This document shows positions 26,571 to 35,027 of a DNA stretch of 63,145 nucleotides, in pieces. How positions within the stretch are numbered: the stretch's first letter is position 1; every line of letters starts with the position of its first letter. The translations under genes were made by a program, and so were the position numbers. The notes under the pieces were generated by a model that saw nothing but the letters and a program-made list of their open reading frames with translations, was not told the origin of the DNA and ran no database searches. Location: positions 1 to 63,145 of the forward strand of contig DATFHF010000063.1 of the NCBI GenBank assembly GCA_035248685.1, given 5' to 3'. The DNA is from Jatrophihabitans_A sp035248685 (GTDB lineage: Bacteria; Actinomycetota; Actinomycetes; Mycobacteriales; Jatrophihabitantaceae).

Positions 26571-26939
26571 GTGGGCCTATTCGCGATGGTGATCTCGTGG
26601 CCCACGACGTTCATGGTTGGCATTGACCTGCCGGGTTTCCGGCAGGGGAGCGCCACCTTGTGGGTCGCTCCTGGGTCAATCGTTTGCATTCCTGGGCGGC
26701 TCACTGCACGCGTCGGACCTGTTCAGCCGGTGACACACCAGGGAACGCAGGTTGATATCTATATCGCCAGGCTTGTGCCGCCCTGGTTCAACGTGACGAC
26801 CCCGGTCCGGGGAGCTGGCGGCACTCTCTTCGCTTCGATGTGGATTCTTGGCAGACGCAAGCTCCGGCGGACCCTTCAGGCGGCTGGGTTCGATGTCACC
26901 GAACATGTCACCTGGTTCTACCGCGGCGGTTCCGTTTGA
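26571..26939 (+). CDS. Hypothetical protein
   Basis: A 122-residue ORF with no family I recognise (GTG 26571; ATG at 26586 also possible). It contains a hydrophobic patch (TLFASMWILG) and ends in HVTWFYRGGSV. It follows the membrane protein by 22 bases. Codon usage is compatible with a real gene, but support is limited to position and openness of frame. Confidence 0.4.
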   Translation: MGLFAMVISWPTTFMVGIDLPGFRQGSATLWVAPGSIVCIPGRLTARVGPVQPVTHQGTQVDIYIARLVPPWFNVTTPVRGAGGTLFASMWILGRRKLRRTLQAAGFDVTEHVTWFYRGGSV

Positions 26940-26954
26940 TGAGCTGAGGCGGGC

Positions 26955-27008
26955 GAAGCCTGGATCTGCCGCGAGGCCTTGGGTGGTATCCCGTTAGGAC
27001 CACTCGCT
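26955..27008. repeat. Third, internally deleted copy of the HTH repeat
   Basis: TGGATCTGCCG and GGTATCCCGTTAGGACCACT match the two ends of HTH copies 1 and 2 with the middle missing. Confidence 0.45.
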
Positions 27009-27104
27009 GGCTGACGGCTGCGTCATCACGCATCGATGATGCGGATAGCAGCCAGCCGGACTTCTCGAACCGATTTGTCAGGTTCTTGGCTTGGCCGCGA
27101 CGGC

Positions 27105-30100
27105 TCAGTGAACCGTGCTGGTGCTTACAGCCGGGTCGGCTACCGATGTTGCTGGCGCGACCCATCGGTAGGCCAGCGTCGCCCGCTGGATGAAGCCCAC
27201 CGACGCCTGCCCTTTCGCATCCGTCGTCCGCATGAGCATGTTCTGCCAGGTTCCAGCGATGAAGCGCTGAAGGTACAGCCGCCGGTTCGCGGCAGCGACC
27301 GGACTGCCGGAGCCCCGCTCTCGGGCCAACGCATTGACGTACACGGCGGCGCCGGCGCGCGAGCTGGCGATATACACGCAGGTGCTCTCCGGCGGCTGCT
27401 GTTGCGACGGGACCGCGGTCGCCACAGTTGTTGGGCCGATATTGCCCGACGCGTCGACGGGATAGGCCACCACAGTCACGGGACCCGAGCCCAGGATCGC
27501 GAACGTGTTGGCATTCCCGCTGCCGGCGTAGCCGGCGTAGCCGGCCTGTGGCAGCGCAAGCCCGACCGGAGTGATGAATGCCCGTACCGTGGTGTAGCCA
27601 TAGTCGGAGCTGCACGGCGTGGTCCAGCTGACCGTCCTCGTCGGTCCACTCCGGGTGACAGTGAGATGCGAGATGGCCGGTGGTGGCGTGGTGTCGGGCT
27701 CGGCTCGATACCTGACGGTCCCGTCGGCGAAGCCTTCACCGCTGGCGCAACGCTGCTGGACGTAGATGTCAGCGTGCGACGGCACTCCACCGGGCCCCAG
27801 CACGAGCTGGCGGATATCGACGGTGCCGCTGACGCCGCTGCACGGCGCCGTGTAGGCGTCGATGACCCGCAGGCCCCACATCGTGGAATTTCCGTAGTCA
27901 CCTACGGCGTGTTTCCCGCTGGTGATCCGTTGGCCCGCAGGTACCGAGATCGCCACCAGATCAGCGCCGTAATCGCCCTGGGTAGTGACCCAGAAGACTG
28001 CGTGGTTGCTGTCGCCGCTCACCATCATCGGGTATTTGGCGTCAGGTCGATCGACAGACGCCAGGTTCATGTCAGTGATGCCTGGGGGTGCCAGCGTGTC
28101 CAGCTGGACGCGTTGGTCGTGTCCGTTCACCGGCAGGACGAGCGCGCCGCTGCGCGGACCGGCTCGGGTCGGTACTGCGGTGACCGTGACGGAACAGGTC
28201 CATCGAGCCTGTAGCACCTGCCCCACGCAATTGTCGTCGACGATCCGGAAATCGCCGGTGACCGATGCCGTCCCGACCTGGAGCGGCGACGGGCCGGTGT
28301 TGGTGACCCACACGGGCGCCGTTGTTGCAGACGCACCGACGGGTGTCACAAACCAGGACAGGTTGCGTGCGGAAACGGAGTAGCCGACGGGTTCCGGCTC
28401 TCCGATGCGGAACTCGCCGTAGAGGTAGCGCTCGTCAGTCTGCGGCGCCTCTCGGAAGAGCAGGTCGAGTCGGGTGAGCCGGCCCGTGACGTCGGCGGCG
28501 ATGTCACGTATCTCGATATCCCCCTCAGTGGGGCGGTCAGTGCCATCTATCCACCAGATCCCAGTGGCATGACCCGGTTGCGGGGAGCTGACGACCCCGG
28601 GATAGACGCCGGAATGGAACGTCTGCCCGGCAGGCGGTGTGAACTCCAATCCGAACACGTCACCGGATGGGGTGTCAGCCGCGTCCACCCGAATGTCCGA
28701 GAGGGTGGATCCGACGGCTGAGACCACGCCCGTGACCGAGTTGAATCCAACCGAGTGCCCGAGCACCCCGTCCGCTGGCAGCGGTGATGCCACGAAGGCG
28801 GCACCGTCGCTCAACGGGTCGTGCGCTCCGGTGGTCGTCAGGTGGACCGGCGTGCTGGCCCTGGCCATGGTGCCGTTGCTCGTGCGGGCGAAGGCAACGT
28901 AGGTGTACTCCGTCCCGGGGTTGAGCGAGCGGTCGGTTGCCGACGTCAGCGCTGACTCGGGAAGCACGTAGCCGTCAAGCGGTGCGGTCGGCGCCGCGTC
29001 GCCGCGCCGTCGGCTGACCACGACGGAGCTGGCGCCCGCTGGAACGGACCAACGGAGCGCCGCTCCGGTGTCGGAGGGAACGGCGGACAACCCGGTCACC
29101 GGCGCGGCAGTGGCGGTCGGGCGCTTCAGGAAGCCGTAGAGGTCGACTTCGACCTGGGCCGCGCTCGGTCCGTCGTTGGCGAGCGAGATCCGGTGGTCGG
29201 GCCCGAGCGGCACGAGCGCGAAGCCCGTGACCGGCCCCGCACCGGCGTATCGCAGGAACGGCAACTGAGTTGCGGTGGAGCTGGACGGCCGGGCGGTGAT
29301 CGACCCGGCGGCCGACGCACCCGATACGGTCACGTCGACTAGGGCGGCCGCCGCTCCGGCCGGCAGCGACGATCCGAGCGAGATCGGAACACTCGCGTGC
29401 CCGGCGACCACCGTCCCGCTGGTAACCGCCGCCGGGGCCGACAGCGCGAACGACTCGGGCGCAGCAGCACCGGTGGCGGTGACCAGGGCCATCGCATTGA
29501 CCCTTATCGTCTCCGGCATCGCCGACGCGTTGTACAGCACGTTCGGGTTGGCCTGGGGCGCGATGAAGCTACTAGTGACGGTCTGGCCCTTACGGAAGGA
29601 CAGGACGGGCATCCGGAACTGCCCGGCCACCGGCGCGGCGACGGTGAGGAAACCGTCGGCCGCCGCGTTCACCACGGTGACCGAGTACGCACCACCAGAC
29701 GTCCCTTGGTTCGCCGCCGGGTTCTGGTTGGCCAGGATCATCAGGTCGTTCGGCAGTACTGACTGCTCGAAGACGACGCTATTCGGTCCGGCGACGAGAC
29801 CGTGGGCCATCGTGTCGGTGAAGTCGGTTTGCCTCTGCTGCACCGGATCACCCAGCGTGTAAGCGGTGATCTCTGCTTGGAGCACGAGCGAGCCGGCCGT
29901 GTTGTTGTAGAGATCGATGCGGCCGTCCGTTGCCACCGGAGCAATGATCGCGCCGGCGCTGTCAACGCCAGCGGTGACCGCCATATATGACGCCGACGTG
30001 ACCGTCGAGGTGTCGTAGCCGGCGCGTACATCCCCCGAACTTTGCGGCGAGAGCACGCTGATGTTCAGGAAGACGGCCGAGACCCCGCCCTGCGGGATCG

Positions 30101-30356
30101 ACGCCAGACCCACCACGCTGACGGGGACCCGGCCGTGCGCCGGTACGACGCCCGCCCGAACGCCGACTCCGCGCTGGCTGTCGACGATCTCAACCGGAGG
30201 GATCGCAATCGTCCGCCCGGCCAAGCCGTCGTACGGAAACACCGTCGTCACGGCCGTAGCCGGAACTGCCGGCGCGCTGACAAGACTTGCGGTCAACACC
30301 GTCGCGGTCGCCAACCGTCCCACTCGCTTCACCACGAGAGCCCCCGCTCGCGTCAT
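27105..30356 (-). CDS. Large secreted cell-surface protein with FN3 and choice-of-anchor-like domains
   Basis: A 1,083-residue exported protein. A signal peptide (ATVLTASLVSAPAVPATA) is followed by two actinobacterial beta-rich repeats of the IVDSRxGxGVRAG / SAVFLNISVLSP type, a fibronectin-III-like domain (near residues 417-505), and a choice-of-anchor-D-like stretch (near 660-770: VWVTNTGPSPLQVG, CVGQVLQARWTCSV). The C-terminus has further Ig-like folds. No enzyme motif and no LPXTG sorting signal are visible. It may be a surface adhesin. Its 3' end lies beside the deleted HTH repeat. Confidence 0.72.
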   Translation of the reverse strand: MTRAGALVVKRVGRLATATVLTASLVSAPAVPATAVTTVFPYDGLAGRTIAIPPVEIVDSQRGVGVRAGVVPAHGRVPVSVVGLASIPQGGVSAVFLNISVLSPQSSGDVRAGYDTSTVTSASYMAVTAGVDSAGAIIAPVATDGRIDLYNNTAGSLVLQAEITAYTLGDPVQQRQTDFTDTMAHGLVAGPNSVVFEQSVLPNDLMILANQNPAANQGTSGGAYSVTVVNAAADGFLTVAAPVAGQFRMPVLSFRKGQTVTSSFIAPQANPNVLYNASAMPETIRVNAMALVTATGAAAPESFALSAPAAVTSGTVVAGHASVPISLGSSLPAGAAAALVDVTVSGASAAGSITARPSSSTATQLPFLRYAGAGPVTGFALVPLGPDHRISLANDGPSAAQVEVDLYGFLKRPTATAAPVTGLSAVPSDTGAALRWSVPAGASSVVVSRRRGDAAPTAPLDGYVLPESALTSATDRSLNPGTEYTYVAFARTSNGTMARASTPVHLTTTGAHDPLSDGAAFVASPLPADGVLGHSVGFNSVTGVVSAVGSTLSDIRVDAADTPSGDVFGLEFTPPAGQTFHSGVYPGVVSSPQPGHATGIWWIDGTDRPTEGDIEIRDIAADVTGRLTRLDLLFREAPQTDERYLYGEFRIGEPEPVGYSVSARNLSWFVTPVGASATTAPVWVTNTGPSPLQVGTASVTGDFRIVDDNCVGQVLQARWTCSVTVTAVPTRAGPRSGALVLPVNGHDQRVQLDTLAPPGITDMNLASVDRPDAKYPMMVSGDSNHAVFWVTTQGDYGADLVAISVPAGQRITSGKHAVGDYGNSTMWGLRVIDAYTAPCSGVSGTVDIRQLVLGPGGVPSHADIYVQQRCASGEGFADGTVRYRAEPDTTPPPAISHLTVTRSGPTRTVSWTTPCSSDYGYTTVRAFITPVGLALPQAGYAGYAGSGNANTFAILGSGPVTVVAYPVDASGNIGPTTVATAVPSQQQPPESTCVYIASSRAGAAVYVNALARERGSGSPVAAANRRLYLQRFIAGTWQNMLMRTTDAKGQASVGFIQRATLAYRWVAPATSVADPAVSTSTVH

Positions 30357-30425
30357 AAACGACGATCGGGCAGCCCCGACGCTTTAAGTGAAGCTAACAT
30401 ACGGATTCAGATTTGGCTGCGGTGA

Positions 30426-30533
30426 TCAAGCCTCATCCTCCGACAGGGAGGTGATGGGCTGCCCGACCGCGTGCTGATACTTGGCGTCGTAGGCCTGTAT
30501 ATACCGACGCGGTCGTCGTGGTGCTGGACGCAC
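30426..30533 (-). other. Short ORF or gene remnant in the 30357-30609 gap
   Basis: A GTG-started 35-residue frame ends IQAYDAKYQHAVGQPITS and a short acidic tail. It reads like the C-terminus of a larger protein, but nothing recognisable lies upstream. The rest of this 253-base gap is AT-richer and shows no gene. Confidence 0.2.
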
Positions 30534-30609
30534 TACGTCACCGCGGGTGGGTGTAGATCCCTGTTCATAGGCGGCTGGGCGCTTTTATAGACACATCGCC
30601 TATTTCAAA

Positions 30610-31065
30610 TTAGTTCTTAGCTAGCCGGTCCAGGCCGGCGTCGTTGAACCAAGAACTGATCGGGTGGTGTCCTAACGCCCTGCCCCGTATGTGTGCCAGT
30701 GGGACGTAGCCCAGGCTGGTCGAGTCCTGGCTGTCGGCGCCATCGCCGCCGATCGCGACGTGGCCGACCGGCACCACCAGCGGCAAAGCGCTAGGAGCGA
30801 ACCAAGAAGGCCGAGGGTCCCCGGCAACCGCCACCACCCGCTTCACCCGGTAGTCGGGGTTATCGCGAGTACCTCGACCACCCGGCGTCCAGAACACCAC
30901 AATGTCGCCTCGGCGATACCGAAACGACCGAACGGCCAGCACCCGCTGACCGTCCGCCAGCGTCGGCGCCATGCTGTTGCCGCGCACGGTCACCCAGGTC
31001 AGGGTGCGGCGGGCCAAAACCACGGCAAGCGCCAAGCCACCGAACATCCCAACAACCGGCTTCAT
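30610..31065 (-). CDS. S26-family signal peptidase in the Cys-rich peptide operon
   Basis: A 151-residue type I signal peptidase. One N-terminal membrane segment precedes the catalytic Ser31 in RGNSMAPTL; the general-base Lys75 is in YRVKRVVAVAGD; the family box HVAIGGDGADSQDS follows. Shorter than housekeeping LepB. It begins four bases after the ABC transporter stop and is the last gene of the five-gene operon starting at 34142, so it probably cleaves the leader of the exported peptide on the outside of the membrane. Confidence 0.85.
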   Translation of the reverse strand: MKPVVGMFGGLALAVVLARRTLTWVTVRGNSMAPTLADGQRVLAVRSFRYRRGDIVVFWTPGGRGTRDNPDYRVKRVVAVAGDPRPSWFAPSALPLVVPVGHVAIGGDGADSQDSTSLGYVPLAHIRGRALGHHPISSWFNDAGLDRLAKN

Positions 31066-31069
31066 CCGA

Positions 31070-32884
31070 CTAGCCGACGGCCGATGCCTGGGTCGACGCT
31101 AACGCCGCGAACGCACCGCCCCGGGCAAGCAGTTCGGCGTAACTACCTGCCTCAACCACCGTCCCGTTCTCGATCACATAGATCAGGTCCGCCTGCCGCA
31201 CCGTCTCCATCCGATGAGTGACCACCAGCCTGGTGCGATCCCGCAACTCGGCCAACAAGGTGTTCAACACGCTGTCAGCAGCCACATCCAGCCGAGAGTT
31301 TGCCTCGTCCAACACTAATAAATCTCGATTGCGCCCGATCAATGCTCGGCCGAGCGCCAGCCGCTGCCATTCACCACCCGACAGGGTGACACCGGTGCTG
31401 CCTTCGTCATCCGCCCGCCTGGTGCTGAGCAGGGTGTCGAAGCCCCGCGGCAACCGTTCGATGGCCGCCAGCACATTCGCCTGCTCTGCGGCCGCCCGGG
31501 CCACGGCTACATCCACCGGCCGACCGCCATTACCGAGCGCCAGATTGTCCAGCGCGGTGAGCTCGTAACTCCCCGGCTCCTGGAGCACCCCGCAGATCCG
31601 GTCACGCAGACCGGCCGGTCGCAGCGATCCGATGTCAACCCCGTTCCACAAGATGCTGCCTCGCTGCGGATGGTAGAAACGCAGCAGCAGGCTGACGATG
31701 CTCGACTTGCCGGCTCCGTTCAGGCCCACCAGAACCGTCAACTTTCTGGCCGGCACCAGCAGGTCGAGGCCGCGCAACACCCAGTCCGGCGATCCCGGGT
31801 AACGGAACCAGACATCGCGAAACTCGATGGCATCGGTCAGCGCCGGCGTCTGGCCATCGCCGCCAACCCGCTCGGCGTCCTGCGAAAGCTCGATCAACGC
31901 CAAGTAGTGATGGAACACCGCCGCCGACGAGCCGACGCTGCCCAGCGACGTGAATAGCCCTTGCAATGCTGCCTGAACCGCGACCACCGCCCCGGTGAAC
32001 AGCAGGAAGTCGCCGACGCTGAGCCGTCCGTGCGCGATCTCCACGGCGACCCACACCGCACCGGCACCAGCTACCACCGCATTGATGCCGGCGTAACCGA
32101 GCTGGGCCAGTGCGATCCGAGTGCTGCGGCGCACCTCGGAGGTCAGCGCCTCATTCAACCGGGCCCGAAGCCGGCTGGCGAACACGTCCTGCGCGCCGTA
32201 CAGCCGCATCTCCCGTGCGGTAGCCGGCGTGACGAACAGCTGGCTGAAGTAGTCGCGCCAGCGGTAGGCCAGATTGGCCTGCTCGTTGTAGTAAATCGAG
32301 CGCAGTTGGATACGCCGCTGTAGCAATGCCAGCGGCAGCGCGCTCAACACCAGCGCAACCACCATCGGCGGAAAGGTCGCCCAGACCGCTCCGACGAAGG
32401 TGGCGATGCGAGAACTGGTCGTCAGGAACTGGGTAATCGTGCTCGTCACCAGCTCCGGCGCCTCGTGCGCGCCGCGCTGGGCCAGCGATATCCGATCTTG
32501 CACCGACGCGTCTTCCAACGGCTCGACGCCGGGGAACCGGCCGCACGCTACGGCGAGCTGGGTTTCGGTTTCCAGCTGGACGCGCGCGGCAAGCCGGTAA
32601 GCCGGTATTCCGGCCAGGTAGATGGCCGCCGATCCGAGCGCGGTGAGGCCGCTGGCCGCAAGCGCCAGCAGCACGATGACGGTGATGTGCTGGCCGCGCT
32701 GCGGGCTGGTCAGCTCGTTGATCAAGCTCTTGCTAGCGATGGTGGCCGGAGCGAGCACCGAACCGCCGACCACGCCCAGCACCACGATGGCCAGGAACGT
32801 CAGCGGCGACACCCGAAAGGCCAGCCGGCAGGCGCTCAGGAACGCCCGACCGGTCCTGGGCTCAGTGGACGTGTTCGGTGGCAT
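31070..32884 (-). CDS. ABC exporter, fused permease and ATPase
   Basis: A 604-residue half-transporter of the exporter type. An N-terminal six-helix membrane domain is followed by an ATPase with Walker A VGLNGAGKSS, signature LSGGEWQRLALGRAL, Walker B DLLVLDEANSRLD and the H-loop VVTHRME. No N-terminal C39 protease domain is present, so leader cleavage must come from elsewhere, such as the S26 peptidase next door. The start overlaps the thioredoxin-like gene by 23 bases. Most likely exports the cysteine-rich peptide encoded at the head of the operon. Confidence 0.87.
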   Translation of the reverse strand: MPPNTSTEPRTGRAFLSACRLAFRVSPLTFLAIVVLGVVGGSVLAPATIASKSLINELTSPQRGQHITVIVLLALAASGLTALGSAAIYLAGIPAYRLAARVQLETETQLAVACGRFPGVEPLEDASVQDRISLAQRGAHEAPELVTSTITQFLTTSSRIATFVGAVWATFPPMVVALVLSALPLALLQRRIQLRSIYYNEQANLAYRWRDYFSQLFVTPATAREMRLYGAQDVFASRLRARLNEALTSEVRRSTRIALAQLGYAGINAVVAGAGAVWVAVEIAHGRLSVGDFLLFTGAVVAVQAALQGLFTSLGSVGSSAAVFHHYLALIELSQDAERVGGDGQTPALTDAIEFRDVWFRYPGSPDWVLRGLDLLVPARKLTVLVGLNGAGKSSIVSLLLRFYHPQRGSILWNGVDIGSLRPAGLRDRICGVLQEPGSYELTALDNLALGNGGRPVDVAVARAAAEQANVLAAIERLPRGFDTLLSTRRADDEGSTGVTLSGGEWQRLALGRALIGRNRDLLVLDEANSRLDVAADSVLNTLLAELRDRTRLVVTHRMETVRQADLIYVIENGTVVEAGSYAELLARGGAFAALASTQASAVG

Positions 32885-33422
32885 CGGCCCGGGCGGCGAC
32901 CTCGTAGGCGGCTGCCACCACCGCGTTCAGCCGGTGCCCGCTGCTCACCACGCGTCCGTGCTCCAGCACCGCGATCACCGGGTACACCGTGGGTCGTTGC
33001 AACGAGTCCAGCTCGTCGTAACCCCGCGGCGCCATGATCGGTGTGGCCTGCGGCCAGGAGGCGAGATGCTCAGCCAGGTGCGCCGGATCGTCCACCGCCT
33101 CGCCCATCACATAGATCGGCAGCGGCAACTCGCCATGAGCGGCCAGTTCCCGCTTCAGTCGTTCGCAGGCCGCGCACTGGGTGACCGCCAGGATCAGCAC
33201 GCCGGTGCCGATAACGGCCGCCGCTGCTGCCTCGTCCCACTCGATCGGGTCCAGCCGCGGGTCGATCCGGTGCCCGGGCAGCGGCTTGGCCGGCGGCTCG
33301 CCGGAACTACCGCCCAGCGTCGCACCGGCCTTGAGCCGCCGAACGATCCCGATCGTGAGCAGCAGATCCACTGCCACCAGCACCGACAACAGGATGCACA
33401 CCGCAAGCAGCACCGAGGTCAT
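32862..33422 (-). CDS. Membrane-tethered thioredoxin-like protein (MauD-like)
   Basis: A 186-residue protein with one N-terminal membrane helix (SVLLAVCILLSVLVAVDLLL) and a thioredoxin-like domain holding the redox motif CAAC in VTQCAACERLKREL. A cis-Pro-like position is in RPTVYPVIAV. ATG at 33422 overlaps the MauE-like stop (ATGA). Together with the MauE-like protein it resembles the MauD/MauE pair that helps form the disulfides of methylamine dehydrogenase small subunit. Here the substrate is probably the eight-cysteine peptide of the same operon. Confidence 0.8.
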   Translation of the reverse strand: MTSVLLAVCILLSVLVAVDLLLTIGIVRRLKAGATLGGSSGEPPAKPLPGHRIDPRLDPIEWDEAAAAAVIGTGVLILAVTQCAACERLKRELAAHGELPLPIYVMGEAVDDPAHLAEHLASWPQATPIMAPRGYDELDSLQRPTVYPVIAVLEHGRVVSSGHRLNAVVAAAYEVAARADATEHVH

Positions 33423-33961
33423 GAGGCATCGCCGTCCTGGAGAGGATGCAGGGATAGCGCGAGGTACAGGTCGGACGCGAAGACCACGAGCAGTCCGAGA
33501 ATCGCTCCCAGGCCGACGCCGAGTACCCACTCGGCGTCGGTGGTCGAGTGGGTGCTCGGTGCGAACATCGCCACCAGGCCCAGCCCGGCGAGCACGCCGT
33601 TGAGCATCAGGTGCATCCGGACCGGCAACGTCGTGGCCACCCCGAAGCAGTGACAATCGACAGCCGCGCCACCCGAGCCGCTGCGGGCAATCGCCGCGCT
33701 GAACACCGCGAGCAGCAGCACGGACGGGCCGAACCGAGCCACCGAATGGGCGCCGAATCCGAGCAGGGCGGCCACCGCGACCAACTCGGCCAGTACCACG
33801 ACCGCAGCCAGCCGGCGCTGGGCAGGCGCAGCACGGACACCGTGCTGTTTCAGGGAGAATGCGAACTCCTGAAAGGCCACCCGCGATCTGGTCTTACCGA
33901 TCAACGCGGTCACGAAGGTGATCAGCAGGCTGGTGGCAGCACACAAGATCAGGACTGACAC
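33419..33961 (-). CDS. MauE/DoxX-family redox-associated membrane protein
   Basis: A 180-residue polytopic membrane protein. About four or five hydrophobic segments are visible, beginning with LCAATSLLITFVTALIG, and the conserved redox motif CHCFG lies after the third. GTG at 33961 is chosen, 16 bases after the peptide gene's stop; the frame is open upstream but overlaps the peptide. The family supports disulfide formation in exported Cys-rich proteins, passing electrons between thioredoxin-like proteins and the membrane. Confidence 0.8.
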   Translation of the reverse strand: MSVLILCAATSLLITFVTALIGKTRSRVAFQEFAFSLKQHGVRAAPAQRRLAAVVVLAELVAVAALLGFGAHSVARFGPSVLLLAVFSAAIARSGSGGAAVDCHCFGVATTLPVRMHLMLNGVLAGLGLVAMFAPSTHSTTDAEWVLGVGLGAILGLLVVFASDLYLALSLHPLQDGDAS

Positions 33962-33977
33962 CAGGTCTCGATCGGTA

Positions 33978-34142
33978 TCAGCACCGACGGCAGGGCTGCC
34001 TGACGCACTGGCCGTAGCAGTTCTGGCCGTGGCCGGCCGTGCCGCAGCAACACCCGACACTGTCGACGCAGGCGCCAGCATCAACGGTGTTCCCGACGGC
34101 CTTGGTCAGCAGGCTTTCGGCGAGCCGGAAAATGACGCTCAT
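33978..34142 (-). CDS. Cysteine-rich 54-residue peptide, putative exported natural-product precursor
   Basis: ATG at 34142 has a strong AGGGGG site four bases upstream. The product has a 24-residue amphipathic leader (FRLAESLLTKAVGNTVDAGA) and then a 30-residue tail with eight cysteines (25, 31-33, 42, 46, 51, 54), including CCC, NCYGQC and CRRC. The Ala-Gly-Ala before Cys25 would suit a signal-peptidase or leader-peptidase cut. Followed by MauE-like, thioredoxin-like, ABC exporter and S26 peptidase genes. I infer a disulfide-bonded secreted peptide such as a bacteriocin or signal. No known precursor family is recognised. Confidence 0.72.
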   Translation of the reverse strand: MSVIFRLAESLLTKAVGNTVDAGACVDSVGCCCGTAGHGQNCYGQCVRQPCRRC

Positions 34143-34181
34143 CTTGCCCCCTTGGTAGGTTGCGGACAATAAGGGGATATA

Positions 34182-34210
34182 GCGTTAGCCCGGCACACAG
34201 CGGTTGTCAA
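34182..34210 (-). promoter_or_regulatory. Promoter of the Cys-rich peptide operon
   Basis: On the minus strand TTGACA (34210-34205) is followed after 17 bases by TAACGC (34187-34182), with an AT-rich TATAT just beyond. The start of transcription would fall about 33 bases before the peptide ATG. Confidence 0.5.
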
Positions 34211-34266
34211 GACAATCCATGCTTATTGAGCGCGCATGCCTACATTGAGCCGACTAGTGGAAAGTT

Positions 34267-34285
34267 GACCACGCTGAGCGTGGTC
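34267..34285. terminator. Short perfect hairpin between peptide operon and ter cluster
   Basis: GACCACGC-TGA-GCGTGGTC pairs over eight bases with a three-base loop. It could be an operator or a transcription barrier. Nothing else of note is seen in the 298-base spacer 34143-34440. Confidence 0.35.
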
Positions 34286-34440
34286 GGCTGTCCGGTGATC
34301 CGGGCGGGGACACGGCAGCGGAGCCTCGTCGGGCACTGAACGCTGTCCACTAGCGTTGAACTCACAAGCCGGCTACGGCCGGAGCAGCACAGCGCTGCCC
34401 GGGGCATCAGGGCCTCGGGCACCAACGACTGGGAGTCGTC

Positions 34441-35016
34441 GTGGCAGTCAGCCTTACCAAGGGCGGCAATGTGTCGCTCACCAAGGAGGCCCCCGGCCTC
34501 ACCGCCGTCACCGTCGGACTCGGTTGGGACGCCCGCACCACCGACGGCAAGCCGTTCGACCTTGACGCCTCGGCCATCGCCTGCAATGCGGCCGGCAAGG
34601 TGCTCTCGGACAGCTACTTCGTGTTCTTCAACAACCTGAAGAGCCCGGACGGCTCGATCGAGCACACCGGTGACAACTTGACCGGCGAGGGCGAAGGCGA
34701 CGACGAGCAGATCAAGGTGAACCTGGCCGCCGTGCCGGGCGAGATCGACAAGGTGATCTTCCTGGTCTCGATCTACGAGGCCGACACCAGGGCTCAGTCC
34801 TTCGGCCAGGTACGCAACGCCTTCATCCGGGTGGTGAACCAGGCCAGCAACAGCGAAATCGCTCGGTACGACCTGTCCGAGGACGCCTCCACCGAGACCG
34901 CGATGCTGTTCGCCGAGCTGTACCGCAACGGCTCGGACTGGAAGTTCCGCGCGGTCGGCCAGGGCTACGCCTCCGGCCTGGCCGGCATCGCCCGCGACTA
35001 CGGCGTCAACGTCTAA
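34441..35016 (+). CDS. terD: TerD-family protein 1
   Basis: A 191-residue Ca2+-binding TerD-domain protein, part of the tellurium-resistance and stress (Ter) system. It has the repeated start SLTKGGNVSLTKE, FDLDASAIA, the acidic Ca2+ loop HTGDNLTGEGEGDDEQ, and FGQVRNAFIRVVN. GTG at 34441 follows a GGGAG site. First gene of a same-strand cluster running to 45.1 kb. Very similar to the next gene, so a tandem duplication. Confidence 0.92.
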   Translation: MAVSLTKGGNVSLTKEAPGLTAVTVGLGWDARTTDGKPFDLDASAIACNAAGKVLSDSYFVFFNNLKSPDGSIEHTGDNLTGEGEGDDEQIKVNLAAVPGEIDKVIFLVSIYEADTRAQSFGQVRNAFIRVVNQASNSEIARYDLSEDASTETAMLFAELYRNGSDWKFRAVGQGYASGLAGIARDYGVNV

Positions 35017-35027
35017 CAGGAGGAACA

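Noticed and set aside
30426..30533. Small peptide gene at the end of the Cys-rich peptide operon
   Set aside because: No ribosome-binding site or family match; kept only as a low-confidence remnant.
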